From positions 2,146,340-2,210,339 of the forward strand of contig NZ_JAAMOX010000001.1 in assembly GCF_011758565.1 (NCBI RefSeq): a stretch of DNA of 64,000 nt, given 5' to 3'. The notes beneath the pieces were generated by a model. The model worked only from the letters and a program-made list of their open reading frames with translations, ran no database searches and was not told the origin of the DNA. Position 1 is the stretch's first letter, and every line of letters starts with the position of its first letter. This document shows, piece by piece, positions 8,518 through 18,800 of the stretch. The translations under genes and the position numbers were made by a program. Source of the DNA: Lysinibacter cavernae (GTDB lineage: Bacteria; Actinomycetota; Actinomycetes; Actinomycetales; Microbacteriaceae).

Positions 8518-9578
8518 CCTCAACAGCCCAACTGACCAGAGACCCTGCGCCGCTACCCCCGGCAACTCCCGGCCCAAATCCAGTGGCGCGGGCGATCGCC
8601 GCCGTCTTCAAACGACGCGAAACCAGCATCATCATCGCCATCCTCGTGGTCATCGCGGCCGCGACAATTGTGAACGATCAGTTCCTGGTATCCAAAGACG
8701 GTTTCCGAAACCTGCTGCTCAACCCGTCCATCTACATCCTGCTTTCGGTTGGTGTGGCAATGGTCATCATCACCCGCAGCGTTGACCTCTCCGTGAGCTC
8801 AACGCTTGGGCTCACTGCCTACCTCACCGGCCGACTCTTCATCGATTTTCCGGGGATCCCGATCGTTGCGGTCTTCATAGCCGGCATCATCGCAGGCGGG
8901 CTGCTTGGCCTCGTCAACGGAGCGCTCGTCGCCTACGCACGAGTTCCCGCGATGGTCATCACGCTTGGAACGATGTACGCCTACCGCGGCATCAACGTTG
9001 CCTGGGCTGGAAGTAACCGGATCAATCCGCAGGACATGCCAAAAGAGTTCACCTCGCTTGGCACCGCGCAGATCCTCTCGATCCCCGTGCTCACGATCAT
9101 CGCGGTTGTTGTCGTGATTCTGCTCGCCTGGTACATGAAGAACACCCGAGGCGGACGCGAGTTCTACGCGCTCGGCTCCGACCCAGAGGCCGCACAACTG
9201 TACGGACTCAACGTTGTCAAACGCAACCTCATCGCGTTTGTGCTCTGCGGCGCACTCGCTGGACTCGCCGGCGTCCTCTACGCGGCCCGCTACGGAACAA
9301 TCGACTCGGCAGCAGGTTACGGTGTTGAGCTCACCGCCATCGGTGGGGCCGTCATCGGCGGCGTTGCCATCTCCGGCGGTGTCGGGACACTCTGGGGCGC
9401 GGCCTTCGGCGCCATCCTGCTCCTCACGATCAAGAGTGCCCTGCCCGTGCTCGGAGTGCAGGACTTCTGGCAGCAAGCGGTTGTTGGTGTGCTGATCATC
9501 GGCGCCATCGTGCTCGACCGGGTGCTCGCCCTCAGACAACACAAAAAGCTCATCACAACAAAGGGCGCGTCCTCATGA
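8514..9578 (+). CDS. rhaP: Sugar ABC transporter permease (RbsC-like), first subunit
   Basis: This 354-residue membrane protein has about ten hydrophobic segments and the BPD_transp_2 fold of RbsC/XylH permeases. ITRSVDLSVSSTLGLTAYL and the EAA-like loop ALGSDPEAAQLYGLNV are typical. It starts with GTG overlapping the stop of the ATPase gene by four bases, and its own stop overlaps the next permease start, so the three are translationally coupled. It pairs with the following permease to form the channel. Substrate assignment to rhamnose is by operon and regulon context. Confidence 0.85.
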   Translation: MTSTAQLTRDPAPLPPATPGPNPVARAIAAVFKRRETSIIIAILVVIAAATIVNDQFLVSKDGFRNLLLNPSIYILLSVGVAMVIITRSVDLSVSSTLGLTAYLTGRLFIDFPGIPIVAVFIAGIIAGGLLGLVNGALVAYARVPAMVITLGTMYAYRGINVAWAGSNRINPQDMPKEFTSLGTAQILSIPVLTIIAVVVVILLAWYMKNTRGGREFYALGSDPEAAQLYGLNVVKRNLIAFVLCGALAGLAGVLYAARYGTIDSAAGYGVELTAIGGAVIGGVAISGGVGTLWGAAFGAILLLTIKSALPVLGVQDFWQQAVVGVLIIGAIVLDRVLALRQHKKLITTKGASS

Positions 9579-10645
9579 CCACAATCTGGGCCTCCGCGAA
9601 GGCAAACTCGCGCACCAAGACCTATAAGGACTACGCAAAGCCGCTCTGGCAGCGCACCCTCATGACCACGGAATCGGCCGTCATCCTCGGCCTGATCCTC
9701 GTGGTGGCGTACGCCTCCATCGCGGTCAACAACTTTGCGAGCGACATCACGCTCTACTACCTGCTGCGTGACATCACCCCGATCCTCATCATCGCCCTTC
9801 CCATGACGCTCATCATCCTGACCGGGGATATTGACCTCTCGGTCGCGAGCATCCTTGCCCTCTCCAGCGTGACATTTGGCATGATGGTGCAGGGCGGGTG
9901 GCCCGTCCCACTCGCCATCATCGGCACGCTCGTGGTTGGGCTCGTCTGCGGGGCAATCAACGGATTCCTCGTCACGGTTGTTGGACTCCCCTCACTCGCC
10001 GTCACCATCGGCACGATGGCGGCGTTCCGCGGAATTGCTCAGGGCCTCCTTGGTACGACCGCCATCACAACCTTCCCAGAGGAGTGGACCAACCTCACCT
10101 CAATGAAGATCGGCTCGACCGGCATCCCGGTGCTCTCGATCCTCGTGCTCGTCCTCATCATTGTGTTTGCGGTGATCATGCATTTCACCCCGTTTGGCCG
10201 CGGCATTTTTGCCATCGGCCTCAGCAAAGAGGCGGCCGAGTTCTCTGGGGTCAACGTCCAGCGCACCAAGATGATCCTCTTCCTGCTCGCCGGGCTGCTC
10301 TCAGCACTCGCCGGAATCTACCTGACGCTCAAGACGAGCACCGCCCGCGCCGAAAACGGAACGGGGCTTGAGCTCACCGTCATCGCAGCGGTACTGCTCG
10401 GCGGCGTCTCGATCTTCGGCGGAAAGGGAGCAATGCACGGCGTCATCGCAGGTGTGTTCCTCATCGGCACCATCGAAAGCGCGCTGCGCCTCGCGAACGT
10501 CACCTCAGACGTGAGCCGCATCATTGTCGGCACGCTCCTTGTTCTCTCGGTCATCTCGCCGAGCATCCTGGCCTGGATACGCGGACGCAGGCGCCCCGCG
10601 AGTACGCCAGGAACCCAAACTCAAGCCTTTCTCGCCAAGAGTTAG
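9575..10645 (+). CDS. rhaQ: Sugar ABC transporter permease (RbsC-like), second subunit
   Basis: This 356-residue permease is paralogous to the preceding gene. It has about ten membrane segments, ILTGDIDLSVASILAL near the middle of the N-terminal half and the cytoplasmic loop AIGLSKEAAEFSGVNV. Two different permeases per transporter is the pattern of the rhizobial rhamnose and the autoinducer-2 systems, whereas ribose-type transporters use one permease twice. The start overlaps the previous stop (ATGA). A 53-nt gap with AAGGTAGG precedes the binding-protein gene. Confidence 0.85.
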   Translation: MTTIWASAKANSRTKTYKDYAKPLWQRTLMTTESAVILGLILVVAYASIAVNNFASDITLYYLLRDITPILIIALPMTLIILTGDIDLSVASILALSSVTFGMMVQGGWPVPLAIIGTLVVGLVCGAINGFLVTVVGLPSLAVTIGTMAAFRGIAQGLLGTTAITTFPEEWTNLTSMKIGSTGIPVLSILVLVLIIVFAVIMHFTPFGRGIFAIGLSKEAAEFSGVNVQRTKMILFLLAGLLSALAGIYLTLKTSTARAENGTGLELTVIAAVLLGGVSIFGGKGAMHGVIAGVFLIGTIESALRLANVTSDVSRIIVGTLLVLSVISPSILAWIRGRRRPASTPGTQTQAFLAKS

Positions 10646-10698
10646 CTTGTCCGCGCCGAACTCCCTCGGCCTCACACAGAAATAGAAGGTAGGACACA

Positions 10699-11742
10699 AT
10701 GTTGTTTCACACCACTGGCCGCCGCCTCGGCGCGGCAGCCGCAATTGCAGTAACGATCGCGCTCGTCGCCTCTGGCTGCTCCGGCAGCAGCGACCCAAAG
10801 TCAACCGATGGCGCATCATCGGGCGACAGCGACCTGTCGATCACGTTCCTCCCAAAGAACCTCGGAAACCCCTACTTCGACACCTCGAGCAAGGGCGGCA
10901 AGGCAGCCGTTGAAGAGCTCAAGGGAACGTTTGCAGAGGTTGGCCCTTCGGAAGCCGCTCCCGACTCGCAGGTTTCATACATCCAGACCGCTGCCCAGCA
11001 GGGCGTGAGCGCACTCGTCATTTCGGCAAACGACCCGACCGCTATCGGCTCCGCGCTGAAAGAGGCAATGGATGCCGGCACCAAGGTCGTCACGTTTGAC
11101 TCCGACACCGACCCCCAGTACCGCGACCTCTTTGTAAACCAGGCAGATGCAGAAGGTATCGCAAAGGTGCAGGTCGACATGATCTCGGATCAGATCGGCG
11201 ACGAGGGCGAGATCGCCATCCTCTCGGCAGCGGCAAACGCAACAAACCAGAACGCCTGGATTGAGCTCATGAAGAAGGACCTCGAAGCAAACCACCCGAA
11301 CATCAAGCTCGTTGAGACCGTATACGGCGACGACGACGACCAGATGTCCTTCGACAAGACCGCGGCCCTGCTGCAGACCTACCCAAACCTCAAGGGCATT
11401 GTTGCACCAACCACGGTTGGTATCGCATCGGCAGCCCGCTACCTGTCAACCTCTGACAAGAAGGGCAAAGTTGCCATCACCGGCCTCGGAACCCCGAACC
11501 AGATGCGCGACTACGTTGAAGACGGCACCGTCACCGAGTTCGCCCTCTGGAACCCAGAAGACCTCGGATACCTCGCTGCCTTCGCCGGCGCGGCACTCGT
11601 AGACGGCACCATCACGGGCAAGGAAGGCGACACCTTCACGGCTGGCAAGCTCGGCGAGTTCACGGTTGGAGCCGACAACACGGTTCTGCTCGGCGACCCG
11701 TTCAAGTTCAACAAGGACAACATCGCAGACTTCGACTTCTAA
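10699..11742 (+). CDS. rhaS: Sugar-binding lipoprotein of the ABC transporter
   Basis: This is a 347-residue protein. Its signal peptide ends in the lipobox VASGC, so the mature protein would be anchored to the outer face of the membrane through Cys27. The rest is a periplasmic-binding-protein type 1 domain like RhaS/LsrB, with LGNPYFDTSSKGG near the start and VISANDPTAIGSALKEAMDAGTKVVTFDSD in two overlapping runs. It delivers sugar to the two permeases. A strong terminator follows at 11767. Substrate identity is inferred from the regulon. Confidence 0.87.
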   Translation: MLFHTTGRRLGAAAAIAVTIALVASGCSGSSDPKSTDGASSGDSDLSITFLPKNLGNPYFDTSSKGGKAAVEELKGTFAEVGPSEAAPDSQVSYIQTAAQQGVSALVISANDPTAIGSALKEAMDAGTKVVTFDSDTDPQYRDLFVNQADAEGIAKVQVDMISDQIGDEGEIAILSAAANATNQNAWIELMKKDLEANHPNIKLVETVYGDDDDQMSFDKTAALLQTYPNLKGIVAPTTVGIASAARYLSTSDKKGKVAITGLGTPNQMRDYVEDGTVTEFALWNPEDLGYLAAFAGAALVDGTITGKEGDTFTAGKLGEFTVGADNTVLLGDPFKFNKDNIADFDF

Positions 11743-11766
11743 GTCTCGCGCGATCGTTCTCTACTG

Positions 11767-11803
11767 AGGGGTTCGGATGCTTCGGCATCCGGGCCCCTTT
11801 TTT
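11767..11803 (+). terminator. Rho-independent terminator of the sugar ABC operon
   Basis: The hairpin GGATGC-TTCG-GCATCC, extended by GGGG/CCCC with a small internal mismatch, is followed by TTTTTT. The TTCG tetraloop and T-tract make this the clearest classical terminator in the window. It sits 24 nt after the binding-protein stop. Confidence 0.9.
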
Positions 11804-11847
11804 ATGCGCACGTTGAGCGTTCGCCGTGCATACCTAAGGAGTCGTGC

Positions 11848-11907
11848 GCAGATCTGACACTAGAAGCCCCTTCTACGAGCGGGAAGGATGCCTAGCGTCA
11901 GATCTGC
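11848..11907. repeat. Interrupted inverted repeat with 16-nt arms
   Basis: The arms GCAGATCTGACACTAG (11848-11863) and CTAGCGTCAGATCTGC (11892-11907) pair with one mismatch around a 28-nt loop. It lies after the terminator of the ABC operon, so it is not needed to end that transcript. No second copy was seen in the window. Confidence 0.75.
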
Positions 11908-12081
11908 TGGGGGCCGAAGTCCGCCGCGCGCGACGGCAGGCCTGTCTGCGGCGCACGCGATGAAGAACACCGGAATGTCCTAGGCCGTCGGCGCAGTCCC
12001 GGGTTCATGGTCGTCGCTTTCATTTCGCGCGTCACGTTTTGGCGTTGGGCATTCCTGAGGGCCACGATGCTGCAACGCAAT
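11908..12081. other. Intergenic stretch without a recognisable gene
   Basis: No ORF with a plausible start and context was found between the inverted repeat and the 56-nt palindrome at 12082. Frames remain open through it because of the GC-rich composition. It may be a relic; nothing can be assigned. Confidence 0.4.
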
Positions 12082-12137
12082 CGACCTGACCCGAATGTGT
12101 CTATTTCGCGCGAAATAGACACATTCGGGTCAGGTCG
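12082..12137. repeat. 56-nt perfect palindrome, GACCTGACCCAAATGTG family, copy A
   Basis: The whole 56 nt is a perfect palindrome: each arm begins CGACCTGACCCGAATGTG and the centre is TTTCGCGCGAAA. It is followed on the plus strand by TTTTTT. It lies 28 nt past the stop of the minus-strand RDD gene. Four further copies of the same length are in the window (12772, 35319, 61868, 63177). Confidence 0.95.
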
Positions 12138-12164
12138 TTTTTTGGGGAGGGGAGGGCACTCCGG

Positions 12165-12680
12165 CTACGATTTGGCGATGACGATGGTTCCCGCCAGCCG
12201 GTCGTACAGCGTGCGGTGGGAGCCGGTGAAGAGCGTGACGAGGTATGCGGCGGGGAGCACATACGCGGCCACGAGCAGGACCATGCCGAGCATCCCCTCG
12301 CCAGCGGTTCTTGTGAGTTCGTACACGGCCGCGTGGCCAATCAGCCACGGCACCGCGATCTTGAGCGCGTTGCGGAGCAGGGCGCGGCCAAAGTCCAGCT
12401 GCTCTGGCGCTTCGACCGGCTCGGCCGGCTCGACGCGCAACCGCATGGCCCGCTTGCCAAGGGTGCCGTGCTTGGCCCCTGCCTCGAAGGCGGCCAAGGC
12501 AAACGTTACGGGAATCACGATGAGCACGGCCCCGACCGCGTTCAGAAGCAGCGGATGCGTCATCCGGATGACGCCCGCAAGATACAGGGGCACACCAACA
12601 GCCGCGACAACCCCGACCCAAACCAGAATGGCAAGCCAGTCAATCGACCAGGCAACCATTCGCCTCCACGCTATCGTCAT
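12165..12680 (-). CDS. RDD family membrane protein
   Basis: This 171-residue protein carries the RDD pattern: an N-terminal WRRMVAWSIDWLAILVW in which Arg and Asp flank the first helix, then three more hydrophobic segments (about 18-40, 45-70, 120-145) and a Tyr-Asp-Arg-Leu-Ala motif near the C-terminus (LYDRLAGTIVIAKS). RDD proteins are small integral membrane proteins; some act in ion transport, but most are uncharacterised. It stands alone, with a 56-nt palindrome on each side (12082 and 12772). No SD of note was seen before the ATG. Confidence 0.8.
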   Translation of the reverse strand: MTIAWRRMVAWSIDWLAILVWVGVVAAVGVPLYLAGVIRMTHPLLLNAVGAVLIVIPVTFALAAFEAGAKHGTLGKRAMRLRVEPAEPVEAPEQLDFGRALLRNALKIAVPWLIGHAAVYELTRTAGEGMLGMVLLVAAYVLPAAYLVTLFTGSHRTLYDRLAGTIVIAKS

Positions 12681-12771
12681 GCAAGGAGCCTATCGCCCCA
12701 CGCGAGCGCTCGTTGCTGCCCGCACGACGCAGGAGCATCCTCTTCGCGTGCCACGGCCGAGCCACACAAAT

Positions 12772-12827
12772 CGACCTGACCCAAATGTGTCTCTTTCGCT
12801 CGGAATAGGCACATTTGGGTCAGGTCG
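12772..12827. repeat. 56-nt palindrome, GACCTGACCCAAATGTG family, copy B
   Basis: It has the same length and arms as copy A (CGACCTGACCCAAATGTG and its complement) with several mismatches near the centre (CTCTTTCGCTCGGAATAGG). It lies between the RDD start and the 3' end of the giant adhesin, just before a GC-rich hairpin. Confidence 0.92.
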
Positions 12828-12837
12828 ATTGGGGTGA

Positions 12838-12873
12838 CGGCCCCCATCCGTGTCGAGACAGGGATGGGGGCCG
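12838..12873 (-). terminator. Terminator hairpin downstream of the giant adhesin gene
   Basis: A 12-bp GC-rich stem (CGGCCCCCATCC pairing with 12862-12873) with a 12-nt loop lies 17 nt past the adhesin stop on the minus strand. No long T-tract follows, so efficiency is uncertain. Confidence 0.7.
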
Positions 12874-12889
12874 CGGTGGTTCACATACG

Positions 12890-15800
12890 CTATGCGCTGT
12901 GTTGGCGACGACGCGTCATCGCCAACGCAGCTGCGCCAAGCAGCACGAGGAGCGCACCAAGGGTCAGCGGCAGCAGCGCTTCCCCGCCGGTAACCATGAG
13001 CTCGCCAACGGCAACCTCGGGCTCGTACACCTCAAAGGTCTGCGAAAGCGAACCGCTGAAGTTACTCTCAATCGTGACCGTGTGCGTGCCAAGCTCAAGA
13101 TCGGCAGGCACCGCAAAGGTGAACACAACCTCACCGCGATCGTTCGCAACCTGGGTTCCGAGGTCAACCGGCTCTGAGTGGAGTTCACCACGAACCGTCT
13201 CGCCCGGCTGGTAGCCGAAGCCGCGAGCAACCTGGGTCTCGCCGGCGGCAAGACGCCCGCCTTCAAGCAGCATCGAGGTAAGCCCAACCGTGATTGTGAC
13301 CGAGTCGGACGTGTTTCCAGCTGGGCTGGTCACATCCACGGTAATCACGCTGTTCGGGTCAAGCTCCGTCTGCAGCTCCACCTGGAATCGGCAGTCATCT
13401 CCGGCGATACCGGTTCCGATGATGTTGCCGTGAGCGTCGCGAATAGTGACGGTCGAGCCAGGCTCAGCACATCCGGTGACGTTCGTACCGTCGGTCGGGT
13501 CGATAACCGGTGGCTTGGGCTTGGTGGTGTCAATCACGATTGGCACCTCAACGCTGTTTCCAACCTCGTCAGTCACAACAACCTTTGCGTTCGTCCCAGC
13601 GGTCAGCGGAACATCCGGAGTAAAGGTGAAGTGGCCCTGTCCGTCAACGCCAATCACACCTGGAATGACGTTCCCGTTGCCATCAACGACCGTTACCACG
13701 GTGTCAGGGGCAATCGGCCCACCCGTCACAATCGTTCCGTTCGTCGGATCGATAACGGGTGTTGCCGGCGGAGTCGTCTTCACGAAGACGCCCTTCGGCT
13801 CAGACGTGTTGCCAGCGACATCCTTCACCACAACGGTGACGTTGTCATCCTCGGTGAGTGGAGTCTTCGGCACAAACGTGAAGTTACCCTCAGCATCGAT
13901 TTCAACCGTTCCGGGAACCGGCTTGCCGTCCTTGTCCAGAACCAGCACCTCATCGGTTTCAGCGATGGGGCCACCCGTGATCTGCTTACCGTTTGACGGG
14001 TTTACCGAAGGAACCATCGGAGGCGTCGTCTTCACAAACACACCCTCTGGCTCAGACGTGTTGCCGGCCGGGTCCTTCACCACAACGGTGATCTCTTGGC
14101 CCTCGGTCAACGGAGTCTCAGGAACGAACGTGAAGTTACCATCCTTATCAATCTGAACCGTTCCGGGAACCTGGACGCCATCCTTATCCAGAACCAGCAC
14201 CTCGTCACCCTTGGCAATCGGACCACCAGTGATCTCCTTACCGTTTGACGGGTTCACCGAAGGAACCGTCGGAGGCGTTGTCTTGATGAAGACATCCTCG
14301 GGGGTTGACGTGTTTCCGGCGGGGTCCTTCACCACAACGGTGATTTCCTGACCCTCAACAAGAGGCGTTTCCGGGGTAAAGGTGAAGTTACCGTTCTCAT
14401 CGATCTCGACCGTTCCGGGAACCTTGTTTCCGTCCTTATCCAGAACCAGCACCTCATCGTTTTCAGCGATAGGACCACCGGTCACGAGCTGACCGTTTGA
14501 TGGGTCAACCACGGGAACCGTTGGAGGCGTTGTCTTGATGAAAACGTCTTCAGGCGTCGACGTGTTGCCGGCGACATCCTTCACCACCACGGTGATGATG
14601 TCGTCCTCGGTCAACGGCGTCTTTGGCACGAACGTGAAGTTACCGTCCTTGTCGACCTCGATAGTTCCAGGAACCTGGACGCCGTCCTTATCCAGAACCA
14701 GCACCTCATCGGTTTCGGCAATGGGGCCACCGGTGATCTCCTTACCGTTTGACGGGTTCACCGAAGGAACCGTTGGAGGCGTCGTCTTGATGAAAACATC
14801 CTCAGGGGTTGAGGTGTTACCGGCAGGGTCCTTCACCACAACGGTGATCTCTTGGCCCTCGGTCAACGGAGTCTCAGGAACGAACGTGAAGTTACCATCC
14901 TTATCAATCTGAACCGTTCCGGGAACCTGGACGCCATCCTTATCCAAGACCAGCACCTCATCGTTTTTGGCGATAGGGCCACCGGTCACGAGCTGGCCGT
15001 TCGAAGGGTCAACCACAGGAACCGTCGGAGCGGTTGTCTTAATGAAGACGTCCTCAGGGGTTGAGGTGTTGCCAGCGACATCCTTCACAACCACGGTGAC
15101 GTTGTCCTCCTCGGTGAGTGGAGTCGTCGGAACAAATGTGAAGTTACCCTCAGCATCGATTTCAACCGTTCCGGGAACCGGCTTGCCATCCTTATCCAGA
15201 ACCAGCACCTCATCGGTTTCCGCGATAGGACCACCCGTGATCTGCTTACCGTTCGACGGGTTCACCGTCGGCACGGTCGGAGGCGTCGTCTTGATGAAGA
15301 CGTCCTCAGGGGTTGACGTGTTGCCTGCGACATCCTTCACCACAACGGTGATGTTGTCATCCTCGGTCAACGGAGTCTTCGGGACGAACGTGAAGTTGCC
15401 GTCCTTGTCGACCTCGATAGTTCCGGGCACCTTGTTTCCGTCCTTATCAAGAACCAGCACCTCATCGGTTTCAGCGATAGGACCACCGGTGATCTCCTTA
15501 CCGTTTGACGGGTTCACCGAAGGAACCGTCGGAGGCGTCGTCTTGATGAAAACATCCTCAGGGGTTGAGGTGTTGCCAGCAACATCCTTCACCACAACAG
15601 TGATCTCTTGACCCTCAACAAAGGGAACGTCTGGAGTAAACGTGAAGTTACCCTCAGAGTCGATCTCGACCGTTCCAGGAACCTGGACGCCGTCCTTATC
15701 AAGAACCAGCACCTCATCGTTTTCAGCGATAGGGCCACCGGTCACGAACTGACCGTTTGACGGGTCAACCACGGGAACCGTCGGAGCGGTTGTCTTGATG

Positions 15801-18800
15801 AAAACATCCTCAGGCGTTGAGGTGTTGCCAGCGACATCCTTCACGACAACCGTGATCGTGTCGTCCTCGGTGAGTGGAGTCGTCGGAACAAATGTGAACT
15901 TACCGTTCTCGTCAATCTCGATAGCTCCGGGAACCGGCTTGCCATCCTTATCCAGAACAAGCACCTCGTCGTTTTCGGCGATGGGGCCACCCGTGATCTC
16001 CTTACCGTTCGACGGGTTTACCGTCGGCACCGTCGGAGGAGTGGTCTTGATGAAAACGTCCTCAGGGGTTGAGGTATTACCAGCGACATCCTTCACCACA
16101 ACAGTGATCTCTTGACCCTCGGTCAACGGGGTCTCAGGAACAAACGTGAAGTTACCGTCCTTATCGATCTGAACCGTTCCAGGAACCGGCTTGCCATCCT
16201 TATCCAGAACAAGCACCTCATCGTTTTCGGCGATGGGGCCACCGGTGATCTCTTTACCGTTTGACGGGTTTACCGAAGGAACCGTTGGAGGGGTTGTTTT
16301 GATGAAGACATCCTCAGGGGTTGAGGTGTTGCCAGCAACATCCTTCACCACAACGGTGATCTCTTGACCCTCAACAAAGGGAACGTCTGGAGTAAACGTG
16401 AAGTTACCCTCAGAGTCGATCTCGACCGTTCCAGGAACCTGGACGCCGTCCTTATCCAGAACCAGCACCTCATCGTTTTCAGCGATAGGGCCACCGGTCA
16501 CGAGCTGACCGTTTGACGGGTCAACCACGGGAACCGTTGGAGCGGTTGTCTTGATGAAGACGTCCTCAGGCGTTGAGGTGTTGCCAGCGACATCCTTGAC
16601 GACCACGGTGATCGTGTCGTCCTCGGTGAGTGGAGTCTTCGGGACAAATGTGAAGTTACCGTTCTCGTCAATCTCGATAGCTCCGGGAACCGGCTTGCCA
16701 TCCTTATCCAGAACAAGCACCTCATCGGTTTCGGCGATGGGGCCACCCGTAATCTGCTTACCGTTCGACGGGTTCACCGTCGGCACCGTCGGAGGGGTTG
16801 TCTTGATGAAGACATCAACGCTTTCAGAATCGTTTCCGGCCGGGCTGGTCACAAAGACCCGAACGGTGTCTCCCTCTTCGAACGGAGCCGAGGGGATGAA
16901 CAGGAACGTTCCGTCCTCGTTCATGGTCACGTCACCTGCGATCGGGTTGCCCCCAGCGTCAACGACGGAAACCGCGTTACCAGCGGCAATCGGACCACCG
17001 GTGATCTGCTTACCATTTGACGGGTTTACCGCGGGTTTCGCCGGAGCCTTCAGATCGATCGTTACCGGAGTCGCGGCAGAGCTGAAGCCGTGTTCGTCAA
17101 CCGAGGTCACGGTAATCACATCGTTGTCGGCAAGCGCGACGGTTGGGGTGATCGAGTAGTGTCCCTTCGTGTCGGCAACCGTGGTACCAATGACCACGTT
17201 TGCAGCGTTCCGAATCTCAACGGTTGTGCCGGGCGTTGTCACACCAGACACCGAAAGGCCGTTGGTTGGGTTAACCACTGGAGAGGTCGGCGTTGCAACA
17301 AAGGTTGCGGCTGCCGTCTCGTCAGAGTCGTCACCGTCAATCGAGAACGTGAATTCAGCATCACCGGCGGTGGTCGACGTGACCGTTGCCTGGTACGAAC
17401 CGTTCGGCAGCTGGGTCACGGCCGAGATGGTTCCGTGGCTGCTCCGGATGGCGACAATGTCGCCCTGATCAACAACGGCATTGCCCTTTGCGTCAAAGAC
17501 GGCGACCGTCACAACGGCCTTGTGGCTGCCGTTGGCCTGAACAAATTCGGGCGTTGCCGTGATCGTTGACGAGTTCGCGGATGCTGCACCTGCTACAAAC
17601 GACAGCACGGCGGATTCGCCGATCTGCTCGGCCCCAAGCTGGGCGATCAGTGTGTAGTCGTCAGCTACCGTGGCCGTGAACTTCGCTGACATCTTGCCGC
17701 CAGCATCCGTAGTCATGGTTCCAGGCACCATCGTGAGTCCTGAAGGAACAACAAACCCAATCGTTGCATCCTTCACCGCGTTGTTGTTCTTGTCCTTGAC
17801 CGTCACCGTTGCGGTGAAGGCCTGTGAGCCGTCAGCTGCAACGGCGCCGTCGGGAGTCACTGCCCACGAGGAAGTGTTTGCAGCGGCCGCACCCGATTTG
17901 AAGGTCACCGTTGCGGGACTTCCCTTGATCGATTCGCTGCTAACCATCGCCGACACCGTGTAGCTTCCCGCTGAGCTGCTTGCGATCTGGGTGCTTGCGA
18001 TTCCATCGGCATTGGTGAGGCTGGACGCAACGCTCAGTTGGGCCCCGTCGCTCACTGTGAAGTTGACGGTGACGCCGGCAACTGGGTTGCCATCGGCATC
18101 GCGAACGGTCGCGGAGGCTCCGTGCCGCGCAACGCCGTTGGCTTCAACCTCGCCATCTGTCACCTCGAAGATAGAGGTTCCGTCAGCCCCAAAGGTGGGC
18201 TCGCCAGCGATAAACGTTGCAGCAACTGGGCTGTTCTTCACTGCTACGCCACCGACGGTTGCGGCGACGCGATGCGAGCCGGCAACCTTTGCAGTCACCT
18301 CGGTTGAGGCAACACCATTTTCGTTGGTCACTGCCGACGCCGTCTTCACGGTTGCCGCGCTATCGAGTGCCACAAAATCAACGGTTACACCCGATTTCGG
18401 GTTGTTGTTTGCATCGCGGATGGTTGCGGTTACGGTTTGTGTGTCCGAGCCGTTTGCAACGCTCTCGTCTGTGGTCACAGTGACATCAGATTTGCCGTTT
18501 GCGCCGATTGAGCTGGTGGCAGCCTCAAACGTTGCGGTAGTAGCCGTTCCGGTGAGTGATGTTCCAAGAACGGAGGCCGTAACGGAGTGATCTCCCGCTT
18601 TGGTGGCTGTAATTGAGACGGTCGCGATTCCGGATGGGTTAGTGGTTGCCGTCGGTGCGCTGAGCTGAGTTCCCGTTGGCGAGGCAAACGTAACTACCTG
18701 ATCTTTGACCGGGTTACCGTTTGCATCGCGAACTGTGGCCTTGACGGTGTGAGCCGCAGCGCCATCTGCGGGCAGCGAGCCAGTGGTCACCTCAAAGTTA

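Noticed and set aside
12007..12837. 276-residue plus-strand ORF across the RDD gene
   Set aside because: It runs through two palindromes and opposite a convincing RDD protein; its amino-acid content is that of an antisense shadow.
13773..16796. Regularly spaced repeats resembling a CRISPR array
   Set aside because: The period is 252 bp, the reading frame is continuous and the units are coding Ig-like modules.
13446..17159. Plus-strand open frames rich in Ser/Thr opposite the adhesin repeats
   Set aside because: They mirror the 252-bp repeat of the minus-strand adhesin and have no independent start signals or family likeness.
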